This document shows positions 11,118 through 22,311 of a stretch of DNA of 64,000 bases, piece by piece. This DNA comes from Collybiopsis luxurians FD-317 M1 (Eukaryota; Basidiomycota; Agaricomycetes; Agaricales; Omphalotaceae). Numbering within the stretch: position 1 is the stretch's first letter; the number at the start of each line of letters is the position of its first letter. The position numbers and the translations under genes are program-made. The notes below the pieces were generated by a model that did not search any database, had not been told where the DNA came from, and worked only from the letters and a program-made list of their open reading frames with translations. The stretch spans positions 113,742 to 177,741 of the forward strand of contig KN834795.1 in NCBI GenBank assembly GCA_000827265.1. The letters run 5' to 3'.

Positions 11118-12532
11118 CTAATAAAAACCAGCATTTTCGACTGCATTAATGCCATGAATTGAAATTTTATGCACACAAGTTGATGAACTTCCCCAATTTC
11201 CAACTATTTCCACTAATACGACGGATGTTTGAACTGCGTACCAAAGGTCAAAGTGCTGTGGCTTATCCTCTTCGATTATATAAATGATTTGAGCTACCTG
11301 TAAAAACCCTGTAGAAGCATTGAACATAGACGAGTCGAGCAGTCCTTCTTTTACAATGAAGCGTTCCCAGTCAGAGAGGTTGTGAGTCGCTGGATCCCAC
11401 TCCTCTTTCGAAACAAGGGCCCAAAGGGAAAATATTTGTGGCGACTGTCTGAGCTGGTCAGAGGTAAGTTCTCTGTGATCAGGAGAATGGATAGCAAAAG
11501 AGGTCCAGTGAATGGTATCTGACAACGAGAAGGCGATATGACCCTGAGATCCGTTGAACCTCCAGCAGTCAAAGGCAGATTGGGGTGCTTCGAGTACAAC
11601 TCGAGGGGGGTTAATATGTGCTTGGGACAGGTCGTAGCCTCTGTAGAGAGCGAGTAACCAAGCGGACAAGGAAAGACGGTTTAATCCTTCCATACGAGAG
11701 GTGAGTGCTGGCAGGACTTTAGCACCTCTATCAGCTAAGGCAAAATCGTACGGTAGAGGTGAAACTGTCTTGTCTGATGGAAAAAGCAGAGATTCCTCTG
11801 ACCCCGGTTCATCCGATGGCAAAAGCTCAGATTCCGTTTCGCCCGATGGCAAGAGCTCAGACTCCTCAGACTCCGCCTCATCCAACAACAAAAGCTCAGA
11901 CTCCGTTGCCTTGTCCGTGACAGGATTTACCTCCACTGTCACAACTTCGAGGGCGAATACAGATTGCTCCGGTGGTCCACCCCACAGACAACGTTGGTAA
12001 TTTGCAGTTTCCTTGCAGCTAACTGCACCTTCGATGGGCTCAAGATTCTGCAGTATGCAAACAAATCTCATATAGAAGCATACGAGATGAACGTAGCGTT
12101 TTGGTATCTTTGCCCTAAAAGCTGGGGAAATATATTCTTCGGCAAGTGTCAAGAGCATTGTGAAGACAGTTGTGATGAGGGCTGCCAAGCACCCTAAGTA
12201 CCGCAGTGAATACGCGACTTTAGTGACAAAGGAGGTCAAATGAGTGGCTGCAGTTCTTGTAAATCTCAGTAAACGAGCGATAATATTTGTCAAAAAACCA
12301 GGGGCATTGGGACAATCATCTTCAAGCTGAAGAGCTCCCTGAGCTATGTCTTGGTGTTTATCATCATCTTGTTTTCCGGCAAGCTGTGGGCGTATCGCAT
12401 CCTGAGTATCCTGCTGCTAGACTCAGCACGCGGAGGGCTAATACGAGCAGAGGAGCTACAGACCTTGAATAAATTGGGAGCAGAAGAATGTGCAAGTGTG
12501 TATCGCTTTGCGTTCAATGGTCTGGAAATCAT
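11118..12532 (-). CDS. SUN-domain membrane protein (about 453 aa)
   Basis: SUN-domain proteins sit in the nuclear envelope or ER membrane and bind partners through a beta-sandwich. Two exons: 12464-12532 (23 codons from ATG 12532) and 11118-12410, joined in phase across a 53-nt intron. One hydrophobic segment (LAALITTVFTMLL) lies near residues 95-110, after about 90 polar residues. A Glu/Ser-rich linker follows, with an imperfectly repeated ESELLPS motif. The SUN domain is C-terminal: DFALADRGAKVLPALTS, CWRFNGSQGHIAFSLSD, TSFAIHSP, NWGSSSTCVHKI and IHG. The relatives at 30284 and 44802 begin MNA(N/K)R; here that codon is TTG, and translation probably starts four codons upstream at MISRPLNAK. 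A 5'-truncated and a frameshifted relative lie elsewhere in the window. Confidence 0.85.
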
Positions 12533-13245
12533 GAGATGTATAGAAAGGAAAGGTGCAAGTTTCCCTCTGCGTTGCACAAAGAATCGCGTAAAGCGCGTCC
12601 AACCAATAAGCGCCCAAGTGCATCATCGCTCGCACGTCTTCAATACATTGATGCACCGTCGTTTGGGGGGATTTGTGAACCGGTTGACTTGGTTGGCTTG
12701 AAAGTTTGCCTGGACTCTCGAATAACATACTCTCGCAGATTTATGAATGCTTTTTGGGCTTTGAAGAGATTGAAATAATCAAGATCCTTCATAAGTGCTG
12801 AGATCATTGACAGAGACGCAGGTTTTTCACTTATCGAAGCGAGGAGGCACGCTAAATGCCTCGTTATTTTCCTGCTTCATATCATATACTCAATAGATTA
12901 TAGAGCTTTCAGCACCATTTAGGAGTTACTAAACTCATTTAAATGAACGAGAATGATGAAACCTGTATCTCGTCCTTTCTCAGGAAAAAGTCGGTACAAC
13001 GTCGAAGGCTGTAGAATTTCCTCAAGTGCGATCACTTTGAAGATCATGTTGAACACGTCTCAAGTACGAACAGAATTCACCGAGAGCTGCATAAGGTTTT
13101 TTATACCAACATACATTAGTAGCTAGCCTCCTTCTACCCAGTTGACCAGTCCCGCAAAGTAGGCGGTGGACCCATTATCTGAGTGAATTGGTGTAGTCTA
13201 TGAAGCTCACCCTCAGAAGAACAGATTTATACTAACACCCTATTC
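12533..13245. other. No supported gene
   Basis: Upstream of the SUN gene. It contains short frames only. Confidence 0.4.
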
Positions 13246-14590
13246 TCAAGAATCCCGCAGAAGGAGCTTCACCTGGCAAGCATGATGGACGGCAAAAACA
13301 TCTTTGAACCATAGCGAGATTGTTTCCCTATCATTTATGTCCGAGTCACCCACGAACGCTATCTCAGTTAAGCAAACAGGGAAAGCGCTGTCAATCCCAA
13401 GGACTGAGATCTGAGAGGAAAGAGTGCTAAATGGACCTTTACGACACAGAGGCAGCATCGCTCGGCGAAGTTCTGTGTCCTCCGGCCACTTGAAGGAGAC
13501 TAGTTGGATCATGGGAGTGGTAATGAATGACAGAAGGGTCGAGACGGGGTGGCCCGCAAACCCAATCCCTAAGGATAGGAGTTTTGGAAGGCAGATACGG
13601 CGACCAAGGTTCTTCCTCTCTACAGATGGCGATTAACAGAGTTTTTGATTGACACCAGAAAAAACCTCACCAAAAGTTTCCCAATTGTTTCGTGCATCCA
13701 TGACTGGATAGTAATCCAAGTTTTGAAGACTCGATCCGAGAGCTGGAAGTAGATGCTGGGCTGCAAGAACGTCCCCAATGGCAAGGCTTTCCAACGAAGA
13801 GAAGCTCAAGGGGCACTTATCGTGGAGAATCCAGTCAACGACATTCCACCTATAAGCAGCAGAATCACAGGTGAAAAAGCGTTCTCTCNNNNNNNNNNNN
13901 NNNNNNNNNNNNNNNNNNNNNNNNNNNNNNNNNNNNNNNNNNNNNNNNNNNNNNNNNNNNNNNNNNNNNNNNNNNNNNNNNNNNNNNNNNNNNNNNNNNN
14001 NNNNNNNNNNNNNNNNNNNNNNNNNNNNNNNNNNNNNNNNNNNNNNNNNNNNNNNNNNNNNNNNNNNNNNNNNNNNNNNNNNNNNNNNNNNNNNNNNNNN
14101 NNNNNNNNNNNNNNNNNNNNNNNNNNNNNNNNNNNNNNNNNNNNNNNNNNNNNNNNNNNNNNNNNNNNNNNNNNNNNNNNNNNNNNNNNNNNNNNNNNNN
14201 NNNNNNNNNNNNNNNNNNNNNNNNNNNNNNNNNNNNNNNNNNNNNNNNNNNNNNNNNNNNNNNNNNNNNNNNNNNNNNNNNNNNNNNNNNNNNNNNNNNN
14301 NNNNNNNNNNNNNNNNGGCGTATAACCAGAGATCGAATGCGTCTCCCAAATGCCGAGTTTTTCTTCAGAATAGTCAACAGATGAGGAATCCTGGCGCAGA
14401 TACTGACTTGTCAAAATATGACCTCCTTTCCAGGCCCTTCCCAGCTACGGCATACAAGCATGGCACGGGAGATATCTCGGCGATCTAAATACATGAAATA
14501 TTGAACAAGGAGTTCCGGAAGTCGGAGAGCATCGTGATATGGGGGGGTTTTAGTGCTAGGGGAAGGGTATTGGATGTTTCTAGTTCGCAT
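13246..14590 (-). pseudogene. F-box protein gene, copy A (interrupted by assembly gap)
   Basis: F-box proteins link substrates to SCF ubiquitin ligases. From ATG 14590 the frame encodes a short leader, then a recognisable F-box (ALRLPELLVQYFMYLDRRD, then ISRAMLVCRSWEG). The sequence enters an N-gap at 14316. After the gap (below 13889) a leucine-rich part follows: LSFSSLESLAIGDVLAAQHL and LDYYPVMDARNNWETFGEVF. There is an in-frame TAA at 13633-13635; beyond it the same frame continues with KNLGRRICLPKLLSLGIGF and more leucine-rich sequence to about 13246. The second copy at 62.8-64.0 kb has the same stop. Either the gene was already broken before duplication, or the protein ends there. Confidence 0.7.
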
Positions 14591-15030
14591 GAGGATCGCT
14601 GGGATAGTTAGCCATATCTGAAATGACGTCCAGCCTTTATATCGGGATAGAGACAAAGATCCTTTGAGTTCCCTTTGTATCGCTATCGAATCCAGTGATC
14701 TTCATCCCGGCGCGTTCACATGCAAGTCATGGTGTCTCAGTCATGACTCGCTCTCGCACTCGAAATATTCACTCAGAGCTCAGCGCTCAGCGGCGGAATT
14801 CAGGCAAAGAGAGGACTCCAGAATTTCAGGTCCGAGCTGCAGCATAAAGTACGTCAACTTGCTGAGATGATCTACTAAAGTAGATTTCCCGCAACGCTTA
14901 TTTTGCACTTATCAGTTGAAAAAGTACTCACATTTGATGCTCTCTCAAATCCTCAATGCTCTTGTCGATGCGGCAATACTGCGCCTTTATTTCTTGACAT
15001 ATTTTATTTGTTTTAATCATTCAAGAGCGA
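13382..15030 (-). repeat. Inverted duplication arm A (F-box locus)
   Basis: Near-identical in reverse complement to 62331-64000. Homology ends sharply at TCAAGAGCGA (15021-15030). On the other side it continues at least to 13382, where the partner reaches the window edge. Differences are concentrated upstream of the F-box gene. Confidence 0.92.
13889..14316. other. Assembly gap (428 N)
   Basis: A run of N lies inside the F-box gene of copy A. The corresponding gap in copy B is 483 N and shifted, so each copy reveals bases missing in the other. Confidence 1.
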
Positions 15031-15249
15031 ACTAGGTAATGTTTCTCATCCAGATGCATTGCCGAGTCATTGCAGTATTTGAGCCACACTGCATGAACTA
15101 CTTTGGGTCTAAGGCGCTGAACCATATACCATAGATGTCAGGGATTCCAGATTCAACTCATGAGATACAAAGCAACTTACTGATATTGTTCCACAGTTTT
15201 TGGTTGTCCTGAAGTGTACACGATGTGCGTGCATTGTGGCGTAACACTC
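15031..15249. other. No supported gene
   Basis: Short spacer. The break with the F-box duplication lies at its left edge. Confidence 0.4.
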
Positions 15250-15633
15250 CTAACAGTCTTGAGTTAAAAAAGTCAGCAAGATAAGCAATAGCATAGCTGC
15301 CAAGAATACGTACTCTTGCCTCAAGACCGTGTGTATCCCTTTAGAGTGTACGACCTGAGCATAAAGTGATGAGACATGCCCTGGTTTAGACTTGTCTGAA
15401 CTGAGAGCCAGTGGTTCATTAGCAGTAGAATATGTAGCCAACTTGGACAAGGCCACTTGATGAGGGGCAGCCGAACTGGCGGGTGACTGTAATGCGTCCA
15501 TGGTCCTCGAGCGATTGATAGTGAAATCCTTGGACATTAATTCTGAGTCGATATGCGAGTTCGGGTCAGTGAAGCGCAATGCAGGTAATGGCTGGTCGAG
15601 GAGATTATTGAGTTCTCTGATCCTATCAAGCAC
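15250..15633 (-). CDS. Hypothetical ORF or exon with C-terminal hydrophobic segment
   Basis: An open frame of about 127 codons with no ATG at its upstream end, so it is probably an internal or last exon. An acceptor further upstream would add VRPPKPVVLDRIRELNN. The C-terminus is strongly hydrophobic (VFLAAMLLLILLTFL), compatible with a tail anchor. I recognise no family. It lies downstream of the DOT1-like gene on the same strand and could be fused to its broken 3' end by splicing. Confidence 0.3.
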   Translation of the reverse strand: MLDRIRELNNLLDQPLPALRFTDPNSHIDSELMSKDFTINRSRTMDALQSPASSAAPHQVALSKLATYSTANEPLALSSDKSKPGHVSSLYAQVVHSKGIHTVLRQEYVFLAAMLLLILLTFLTQDC

Positions 15634-15866
15634 GACAGGCTTCGGAGGTCTAACATATTTGCCTTTGCAATTGATTTAGTTCAGCATTGTTGGACTTACA
15701 GATAGGCACATATGTACGTATAATCTTAAAAGTCTATCAAAGTTACTGACAATCCTTCAGACCAACAAGAAGCAGTATTGTGAGCTAGATGATAAGCCGA
15801 ACACTTACTACATTTCAAAGCTATCACTGGCAAGAGAAAAAGTTGTGCCAGTACACGCATTTGGGT

Positions 15867-15949
15867 CCGCCAACCTTCAACCTTTGTCAGCCCGACGGCT
15901 CGGGAAATTCCAGTCGGGAGTCGGGCTGACAAAGGTTGAGGGTTGGCGG
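15867..15949. repeat. Foldback element with 30-bp arms
   Basis: The left arm 15867-15896 and right arm 15920-15949 are reverse complements at 29 of 30 positions (CCGCCAACC...CAGCCCGAC), with a 23-bp loop containing GGGAAATTCCAGTCGGGA. Related sequence without the left arm occurs at about 33522-33640. It probably marks a MITE-like element. Confidence 0.9.
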
Positions 15950-16097
15950 ATTCAGCTGCGTGCCCCATAGCTTCTGGCACAGCTTTTTTTCTTGCCAGCG
16001 AACCTCCATCATCCCTTGGAGTCCTACATCCTGAAAACATATTCCACCAAATTAAGTTAATAATAGATGAACATTTATGAACCCTCATAAGACTCAC

Positions 16098-17650
16098 ATC
16101 GGCGCCCGAACGAACAGCTCCTGAACAGTTCACCCCGCACAGTCCAAATGACTCAAGGGAAACAAGAATGGCTCCGGGTTTCATGAACTGTATGAGGTTC
16201 TTGACATTCTCATTAACTGACCTCAAGCGTGTCAAAAAAGTTGTCCTTTGAGAATTAATTCAGACTCACGAGAAGGGGGAAATTTTAGGTTGTTAGCAAG
16301 AGCCAAGTCTGCTGCTTGTATCTATTCCAGAACTTCTGCATTGCGAGTCATATCTCCACATACAACATCTATCTTGCCAACGGGAACGCCCCAAATCTGG
16401 CTTCGAACAATGGCAGCCTTGACCATGGTATCTGCTATAGCTGCTATAGCTGATCTGAGTTCAATTCCGAAAGCTTTACAACCTCGGGTTAGTGCAGCTT
16501 GGGCAACAGTGTTCCCTGCGCCACTGCCCAAGTCTACAAACAAAGAATCAGTCTCCAAGTGGGTCTCGTCAAATAAAAATTCTGGCATCAGCTCTCCATG
16601 GACAGTTTCTTCCTGACCTCCTTTGAGATGCTCCTGTTTCAGTTTAACACAGCGCCCGTAGATTTCCTGCAATAAGTGAACGATACATTGGGTGTCTGGG
16701 CCCACTAAGGGGGGCGCTGAGCCAAAGATGTTGTTAATAATCTTAAGGGTGTCCAAGAAAATTTGATCATCCCGCTCTTGCATAGCAAGTTCGAGGCAGT
16801 CGATATGTGTCTGACAAACATTAGGTTCATATTCATACCACATTTAGCAGCAACATACCTGTAGGTTCATGTCCGACTCAAATATTAGAGCTGTGAATTC
16901 CTCTTATGCAATGCGTCATGAAGAGTTTTATAAGCTTACCAGTAGAGAGGACCCTGATTGTCTCGATGAGATCATCAACTGGTTGGTAGTCGACTTTTGT
17001 ACGCGAGAAGCAAAGCAGATACCTGGAGTGATAATGAAGAGATAAAGGATAAAACAAATCTCTGGACTTTTGTAAGGGGCTTCTAAGTTACCTTTTGTAT
17101 GCCACTCTGCCAGGAAAGATGAATTCGAATACTGGGAACTGGCAGTCCCAGCTGTTAGGCTCGAGATTTTCAAACACTTTTCAAAATTTCTCAGTTTGTG
17201 AGGTGACAATGTAACTGGACGTACTTGGCAGATAATGATCGACATTCTCATTTACAGCAGCCATTGAACTGAGCATGTAGCTCTCTTGGAGACCCTGGAT
17301 CTTATATCCCCTCTGGCGCAAGAAGGTGAAGGTCTTATTAATGGAAAGGGGTGTTAGAACCTCTATAGGGAGATCCGGGTTAAGTGAAGGCTCTAGAGGT
17401 CCAGGAAAGCTGCTGACTTGTTGAGGAGAGTAGTAGGAAAATTGAATCTCTAACTCTATCCCGACGTGCTTTTTGCCTCCCTTATTACGATCTCCAGAGT
17501 CCGGATTTTTTGCAGCGTTTTGCAGCGTTTGTCGTGCCCTGAGAAAGAATCGCCTAAGCCACCTTCGCCCAAGGAACAATCATCACCTATACCTGTATCG
17601 ACGACAACGTTCAGCACCAGATAAAGCAATCTTCTTGCCAGTTTGAGCAT
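16098..17650 (-). CDS. DOT1-like histone H3 Lys79 methyltransferase, probably 3'-truncated
   Basis: DOT1 family enzymes methylate H3K79 with S-adenosylmethionine in chromatin. Exons read from about 17650 downward. An N-terminal part has EPSLNPDLPIEVLTP. Next comes FEFIFPGRVAYK, then KVDYQPVDDLIETI, then the catalytic segment at 16322-16843: HGELMPEF, the SAM-binding VDLGSGAGNTVAQAAL and FGIEL, followed by WGVP and GD. Further exons give ADLALANNLKFPPS and VKNLIQFMKPGAILVSLESF, matching the conserved Asn-rich and ...G..IVSLK.F parts of the family. Downstream, the expected C-terminal end of the fold is absent. The reading frame runs instead towards the foldback element at 15.9 kb. The catalytic motifs are intact, so the fold may work, but the gene looks cut by an insertion. 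Exact 5' exon joins are uncertain. Confidence 0.75.
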
Positions 17651-17983
17651 TGACTTCCTAAAAATGTAAATCTCAATGGCTGCCAAATGTAGATATGAGT
17701 TTGATTCATAAGTGATCAGTTGAACTCGTGTTATTTTAGGAAATACATAGCGACACGCCGTCCAAACAAATGCAAAACTTGACGGGGTGTCACCGGCCCC
17801 CGGTAACTCAGCGCCTCACTATTGCAGCTATAGTTTCGCCATTGGCCGAATGTGACACTCCTCAGTTACGGTCCGGGTTTCCCGAATCTAATTAGATATA
17901 GACCTCGAGCTCGACTTTACTTGAAAAACACCGCTATCGAAAGCAACTATTACAGCAAGATCCGTTACTCCCCCGCCGGCAAG
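17651..17983. other. Intergenic, no feature seen
   Basis: Lies between the start of the DOT1-like gene and the end of the MYND gene. It probably contains the DOT1 promoter. Confidence 0.4.
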
Positions 17984-20096
17984 TTAAAGCACATCGTGCC
18001 GAGAACTGAGTATGTAGGAGTATGCCTCACTATTCAAAGGTATCTTCCCGAGGACTACAACAGGCAGATTTAACAGCTCGATCTGAGTAAACAAAGTGGG
18101 GGAGACTAATTCCTTCAGGGTCCGCTGATTCTCCGCCAGTATGTTTGCTAGTAATACGGAAAAGTCGAAGATAATGGCAACCTTGGATGGATCAAAATTT
18201 GCATTAGCAGTCATCGCCAGTAGCAATGCTCGTAGATAGACTGTCGATGCAAGACCGGAGTAGCAGAGCATCTTGCTTTGGAAGGCTTCATCAAGAGTGG
18301 AAATCGTCAGCACTAGAGGACGATCCCCACAAAATAGTGGGTGGACTAGAAAGAGCCTCAATTGTTAGCCACTGCAAAGCAAAGAAAGCTGCCGCTTACC
18401 TTTGACCATTGTAGAACAATCTTCTCGATGGCCCCGTTTCCATATCTCCTTCTGACAATACCGCGAACAAAAAATGGCGGTACAGCACGACGTACAACGT
18501 TTCGGGGAGAGATCCTCGTTCTCCAAGAAGGGACACTTGCGAGACAATGTAGGCATATAACAATAGTAATTAGGCATCAGAACTTACATGAGGTGAATTG
18601 GCACAGAACGAACGGTCTGTTAGAACCTCGCGCTTCCACATCTTCCGTATGGATAGGATGCTATCGTGCTGGATCGCCGTAGCTAGATTGTTCCACTGTG
18701 TATGAAAGGCATCTGTGTCTTGTCCTAGCCCTGACTTCAAAACTCAATCGCATTTCACTCCAAGGTGTCGGTGTCGCATGATGATCCAAAAGTTGCACCT
18801 AACGCGCCGGAATACGCCCTGGTACGGCAATGCATACCGCATGACAGATTTGACAACTTTAGTAAAGGCTATAACCAAAGTCTTGTAGCCTGCGTGCTCT
18901 AGCTCTGAGAGTGTCGAGGACTCCGAAGGCCAGACAGATGAATGAAAAGTTTGAAAAATTGCACAAAGAACTTCGACGTCAAGACCCCTTTGTACCCATT
19001 GAGGTCCGCCTTGGAAACAAGAGTGAATAAAAGACGCGATCTGTTCAATACAAATCGCTTTTGCAAGCCCTGTCGTCGAGCAAAATGCTCCGTCTTCCTG
19101 GATCATTTCAACTACTTCGGAGAGTAAGATACGCCACAGGCATACGACATGAGTGAGGTTCTGTGTAGCATCTCCCAATTCTTGACAGCCAATGCCAGGA
19201 ATGCCAGCTAAAAGCAGGAGAAAACGCAGGCGATCCCAATCAAGACACTTCCTGGCCAAAACCTTAGGATCGTGTGGGGTTTCGATCTCCCAAGTAACCA
19301 ATCCCTCCGAGGTCACATATTCCTCCTCGATCCGAGTCCTCCATAGGGCGGAGAAGCCCATGTCAGACACTGACAGGGCACATTTTTGCATGACGTCTGC
19401 AATGCTATGCAACCAGTGGAGGCCGTCGACAGTGACCTGGGCCAGCGACATTGTGTGCTTGGCCAAACTATCTTGTCTACCCCAAAATAGGGAAATCACA
19501 AAGCTGCGTCCGACAAAACCCGCGAATCCAGAGGAGAAGTAAATTCTTTTCATTAGTCCCCGGGAACTTGTTGAATCGGGAGAAAGTTGAGCAAGTAAAT
19601 GGGAAATGAAAGCTGAGCATGTAGCGACTGGATCGCTCGCTGTGACTGTAGGGGGATGGGACGGGTGAAGATACGCAATGTTCGGCAACAAAGCCGCTCG
19701 TAACCATATCCAGAGGCGATCCCAGTGAGGGTCGACAAGAGCTGCTACGTCTATGCGGTCGTCTTTCTTACACTCAAAGGCGTGTATTATATTAGAAATC
19801 TCATGAAGAAAGACGGACGAAGGTTGGCCTGTGCCACTCGGCTGGAATGATTTCGGGGGATTAGTTTGAATGATTTTGAGTAAGTGTTCAGAGAGTATAA
19901 GCATTCTCTGGATTCAACAGATCATGTCAGCAAAATTAAGCAGATCCTCAGAAGAGTACCTACGTAGTCTGAGAAATAAATCAACGAAAGGCTCAGAAGA
20001 AACAAGAACAGCGGCAAGATATTTTCTTTGTACGCTGATCTTCACGTGATACTCCGCGGATGAAGCGAAGCTACGCCGTAGATATTGAGCATTCAA
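17984..20096 (-). CDS. MYND-type zinc-finger protein with long helical N-terminus
   Basis: MYND fingers mediate protein-protein contacts; many Agaricomycetes carry expanded families with a large helical N-terminal region. The main exon (18744-19904) holds that region: LWIWLRAALL, GFSALWRTRIEEEY, LLLLAGIPGIG and CFQGGPQWVQRGLD. The next exon (about 18592-18730) gives QWNNLATAIQHDSIL and REVLTDRSFCANSPH. The MYND finger follows at 18400-18555: CTSCCTAIFCSRYCQ, then WKRGHREDC. A final exon (17984-18361) carries LASTVYLRALLLAMTANANF. A 5' open segment (19914-20096) splices in frame to 19904 but has no ATG, so the start is either ATG 19904 or in an unseen upstream exon. The junction after GVFRR near 18790 is not resolved. 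Confidence 0.72.
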
Positions 20097-20153
20097 CGGC
20101 GCAGTCGATCAAGAAGCTCTCCGGGAGGAGTGGAGAGTATTTAGACTAGCTCC

Positions 20154-20237
20154 ATCCAGTTGCCTTAAAAGGCTCCCACCTCGGCACGCGAATCCAGCTG
20201 CCTTAAAAGTCTCCCATCTCGGCACGCAAATCCAGCT
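20154..20237 (+). repeat. Tandem repeat, 38-bp period
   Basis: ATCCAG(T/C)TGCCTTAAAAG begins at 20154 and 20192, with a third partial start at 20230. It lies just upstream of the MYND gene. Confidence 0.9.
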
Positions 20238-20493
20238 TTTTATTCGCCGGAGAAATCAATCTAATGCCACGAACAATTCCTCCAGAGACGCATGGCTCAT
20301 GGATGTCGGGGTTTGGGGAGAAAGAATCTTTCGCAGATTACGTGAAAGTTAGGGTTCAACCGCAAAAACCTGCTTCTGGATTGACGGTAACAATTGTCGC
20401 TGACCAGAGATGTTCTATCGATGATACGTCTGACAAGTATCCGAGCGGGAAGTGCGATTGGAGGTTGAAGAAGATGGAACAGAGATAAAGGCG

Positions 20494-20733
20494 ATGAACG
20501 GAGGTCCAGGAGGCTGAACAGGGGTCCGAGAGGTTGAACGGAAGTCCGGGAGGTTGAACAGAGGCCCGGGAGGTTGAACGGAGGTCCAGGGGAGTGAACG
20601 GAGGAGTCCAAGAGGTTGAACGGAAGTCCGGGAGGTTAAACGAAGGCCTTGGAGGGTTGAACGAAGGTCCCGGAGGTTAAACGGAGGTCCAGGGGAGTGA
20701 AAGGAGGTCCAAAAGGTTGAAAGGAGATCGAAC
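20494..20733 (+). repeat. Minisatellite with about 20-bp unit
   Basis: About twelve imperfect units of the type GGAGGTCCGGGAGGTTGAAC. Substitutions and small indels break any long-range reading frame. A short plus-strand open frame (20264-20488, 74 codons) ends just before it and has no recognisable motif. Confidence 0.9.
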
Positions 20734-21268
20734 AGGAGGCTGAAGCGTGCAACCAGGGATTGAAAAACATGGGGCCGAAGAGGAGGCTAAAGCAGAGGCG
20801 GGAATATCTTGGGAATCGTCGTCAATCAGACCAGTTAAAATGATGAGTCTACATACCGTTGTTGAGTCGTTCATCACCCCCGTCGTTGTTCTCGCTGTCG
20901 ACTTGCGATTCAGAATCTATAAACTGTTAGAAGCCTCGCCAGCTGTCGTGCCCTATCGTTTGCCAGATTTGAACGGGGAGAGCACCTGGTAGGAGCCAGG
21001 TACTCTCCTTCACTGTTGGAGCTTCTGTCTTCTGTATTCGCGCCCTGCCGAGCGCAACAGAGGTTAGATGCATTGTGATCAGTTTTTTTCACTCAATTCT
21101 TACTTTGCTTAGAATGACTCAAAATCTGTTATTTTCTTGTATTTTAAAAGTTCTGCAGATGCAGAATATTGGGAGGGTGGCAGGTAGTCGACCGACCTTA
21201 GTAGATGAAGGTTCGAAATGAAGAGGTCAGAAAGTGTTCGCGTGCGGTATGCTGGGCTATGCAGCTCA

Positions 21269-21344
21269 CGCGGCAAAATTCTACACCCGAAAAGGAAATT
21301 GGCTCACGGCGCTTTTTCCTTTTTGAGGGTGGAATTTTGCCGCG
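21269..21344. repeat. Foldback with 30-bp imperfect arms
   Basis: Arms 21269-21298 and 21315-21344 match at 26 of 30 positions in reverse complement (CGCGGCAAAATTC...AAAAGGAAA), around a 16-bp loop. The right flank has GC-rich repeats of CGCGCACG. Confidence 0.8.
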
Positions 21345-21659
21345 CACGCGTTATGACCCACCATCGCGCACGTGAACACTTTCCACTCTCCTTATCTCGA
21401 GCTTCCATCTGCTAAGTCGCGCAGATAGGCAGGTGCACGGTAGATGGACGGTAGATAGTGTAGACGGGTGCACACTAGACAAGGTACCGTAAGCCCAATC
21501 ACCATGTAATCTGTTTGAAAAAAAAAGACAAGTAACCGATGTCGGGCTTGGGAAAAGGCCGATTACAGTCACAAATTCTATCCCCTACCTACTGGAAATA
21601 GCACTACCGTTCTATTTACATCAAGATGGTAAACTATATCTTCGTATCTACAGAATAAT

Positions 21660-21989
21660 TTGATCCCCGGGTACACGTACCTTGCGCTATTAAGAGCTGA
21701 GCTCCATCGGCCAACTTCTTCGTCCCTCAAGGAGCGTGGTCTGGCACTGGGCCAAATGTATCTTCCGTCCCTCCGAGAGAGGCAGATTCAGTCTGGAAAT
21801 GTTGACTATTTGATCATGCACCCTACACCTTATCTCAATCTTGGCAGTTTTCTTCAGCGACACGGAGCACTAGAACGCCTGACAATTGATTGTTGTGACA
21901 TATACCTCGACCCTCTCACTTTTCGAGATTCCGCAGCCCCAATGTCGTCTGCTGAGGCCCTAGCGTATTATTCTGTAATAGTAAATTGA
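21660..21989 (+). CDS. Hypothetical ORF, possible leucine-rich fragment
   Basis: 109 codons. It contains LGSFLQRHGALERLTIDCCDI, reminiscent of the repeat spacing in F-box/LRR proteins. The last codons belong to a dispersed repeat (it matches 36634 onward), so the frame ends in repeat sequence. Probably a fragment. Confidence 0.3.
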   Translation: MIPGYTYLALLRAELHRPTSSSLKERGLALGQMYLPSLRERQIQSGNVDYLIMHPTPYLNLGSFLQRHGALERLTIDCCDIYLDPLTFRDSAAPMSSAEALAYYSVIVN

Positions 21990-22311
21990 TTGCAACAGCC
22001 TGGTCGACTTGGATTGCCTACGTATAATTATTCTTCGCTTCTTATCCATCCGCGTTACTGAAATTAGCGTAAAATCAGACTGGATCTGTCATGGCCTCTG
22101 CTTCTATTTAATTGTAATCAACTACTTGTGAAAATGTAGGTAAACGTAGACGGCAGAAACAGCAGGAACTTGAGGTATGACGATCGCGTAACAGTTGATG
22201 GTGTCCCTGGGGTGTCCCTGAGTGATGAGGCAATTCCACTGACAAAGCACGGTTACGGACAAGGTAGTAGTTTACAAAATTCTCAATGCATGGCGCGAAT
22301 TATTCTACATC
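21948..22311 (+). repeat. Dispersed repeat R1 with GTGTCCCTG block 3, copy A
   Basis: Matches 36634-37000 in the same orientation: GGCCCTAGCGTATTATTCTG, GTAAACGTAGACGGCAGAAA, CTTGAGGTATG, then GTGTCCCTGGGGTGTCCCTG at about 22201-22221 and TTTACAAAATTCTC. It ends against the acidic tail of the JmjC-like gene. Confidence 0.9.

Noticed and set aside
12351..12778. Plus-strand frames with a hydrophobic start upstream of the SUN gene
   Set aside because: They overlap exon 1 and the intron of the SUN gene on the other strand and have no motif.
13633..14414. Long open frames across the N-gaps at 13.9-14.3 and 63.1-63.6 kb
   Set aside because: Apparent length comes from unknown bases; only the sequence outside the gaps supports a gene.
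19192..19542. 116-codon plus-strand frame
   Set aside because: Antisense to the main exon of the MYND protein.
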